Shown here piece by piece: positions 63,763 to 64,000 of a stretch of DNA of 64,000 nucleotides; within the stretch, counting starts at the first letter, position 1; each line of letters starts with the position of its first letter. This DNA comes from Anisakis pegreffii (Eukaryota > Nematoda > Chromadorea > Rhabditida > Anisakidae), in NCBI GenBank assembly GCA_035041965.1, contig JAPYMA010000372.1:163751-227750 (forward strand). Reading direction: 5' to 3'. Made by a program: the position numbers and the translations under genes. The notes below the pieces were generated by a model. The model did no database searches. It was not told the DNA's origin and saw nothing but the letters and a program-made list of their open reading frames with translations.

Positions 63763-64000
63763 CTTTTTCATAGCATAACTTAATTCCAGTTCGATGAAGT
63801 CGGTGAGTATTGCTGCTCCTTCAGTACGGTTAATACTGGAATACTGGAATCGGCCAGGCTATCGAACGTTGTTGACGTTGCTGGCCACAATGCGTTTCCA
63901 ATCAGTCCTCGACCTTGCTTTCCTTTGCCAGGTCTTACCAATCGCCTTGTCGATCTCGTCTCGCCACCTTTTTGGAGGTCTTCCTAGCGGTCGTTTTTGT
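63763..64000 (-). mobile_element. 3' end of an RTE-like non-LTR retrotransposon, running out of the window
   Basis: The minus strand reads an open frame ending at the stop 63861-63859. It contains GRPPKRWRDEIDKAIGKTW and then RTDWKRIV, the characteristic C-terminal tail after the reverse transcriptase in RTE/BovB-type and related elements (GRP-RW-DEI-K-GK-W-A-R--WRRI). The untranslated tail after the stop (63858 down to about 63763) includes a short GATTCCAGTATTCCAGTATT duplication and ends in a GCTATGAAAAAG-like sequence. A shorter, decayed copy lies at 5911-6038. The reverse transcriptase itself would be beyond the right edge. Confidence 0.75.

Overview
This is a nuclear window from a nematode. 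All confident genes are spliced, with short introns that mostly end in the nematode-style acceptor TTTCAG, and the base composition is AT-rich. The main gene encodes an EGL-19-type L-type calcium channel ending in the nematode C-terminus VTTL. I cannot name the species. Genes follow the style of a parasitic nematode rather than compact Caenorhabditis, because introns and intergenic regions are long, but that is inference.

Layout. (1) 1.3-2.5 kb, plus strand: a weakly supported three-exon gene. (2) 5.6-27.9 kb, minus strand: the pore-forming Cav1 (egl-19) subunit, traced through 39 exons whose splice phases all agree. Only the start-codon exon or exons are missing; they must lie further upstream (higher coordinates). 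The four channel repeats, the beta-subunit binding site, the pre-IQ/IQ calmodulin region, the distal C-terminal domain and a PDZ ligand are all present, plus one phase-neutral candidate cassette exon. (3) 28-50.4 kb: a long stretch with no gene I can support. It holds a hAT-like relic, tandem repeats and microsatellites, and probably the 5' end and control region of egl-19. (4) 50.4-54.7 kb, minus strand: a secreted mosaic protein with a signal peptide, half of a C-type lectin-like domain, two PAN/apple domains and a von Willebrand A domain with an intact metal site. (5) 57.3-59.8 kb, minus strand: an F-box/leucine-rich-repeat protein. (6) 61.5-62.3 kb, minus strand: acidic ribosomal protein P2. 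(7) 63.76-64.0 kb, minus strand: the 3' end of an RTE-like non-LTR retrotransposon running out of the window; a decayed copy of the same 3' end sits in the last intron of egl-19.

All four well-supported genes lie on the minus strand, but the spacing and unrelated functions give no sign of an operon. I found no tRNA, rRNA, CRISPR array or bacterial-type system. The most interesting items are the possible alternative exon in the first extracellular loop of the channel, two Tyr-to-Phe changes at predicted dihydropyridine contacts, the half-lectin/PAN/vWA architecture, and several near-perfect intronic hairpins. Coordinates come from reading splice sites by eye; no alignment was run.
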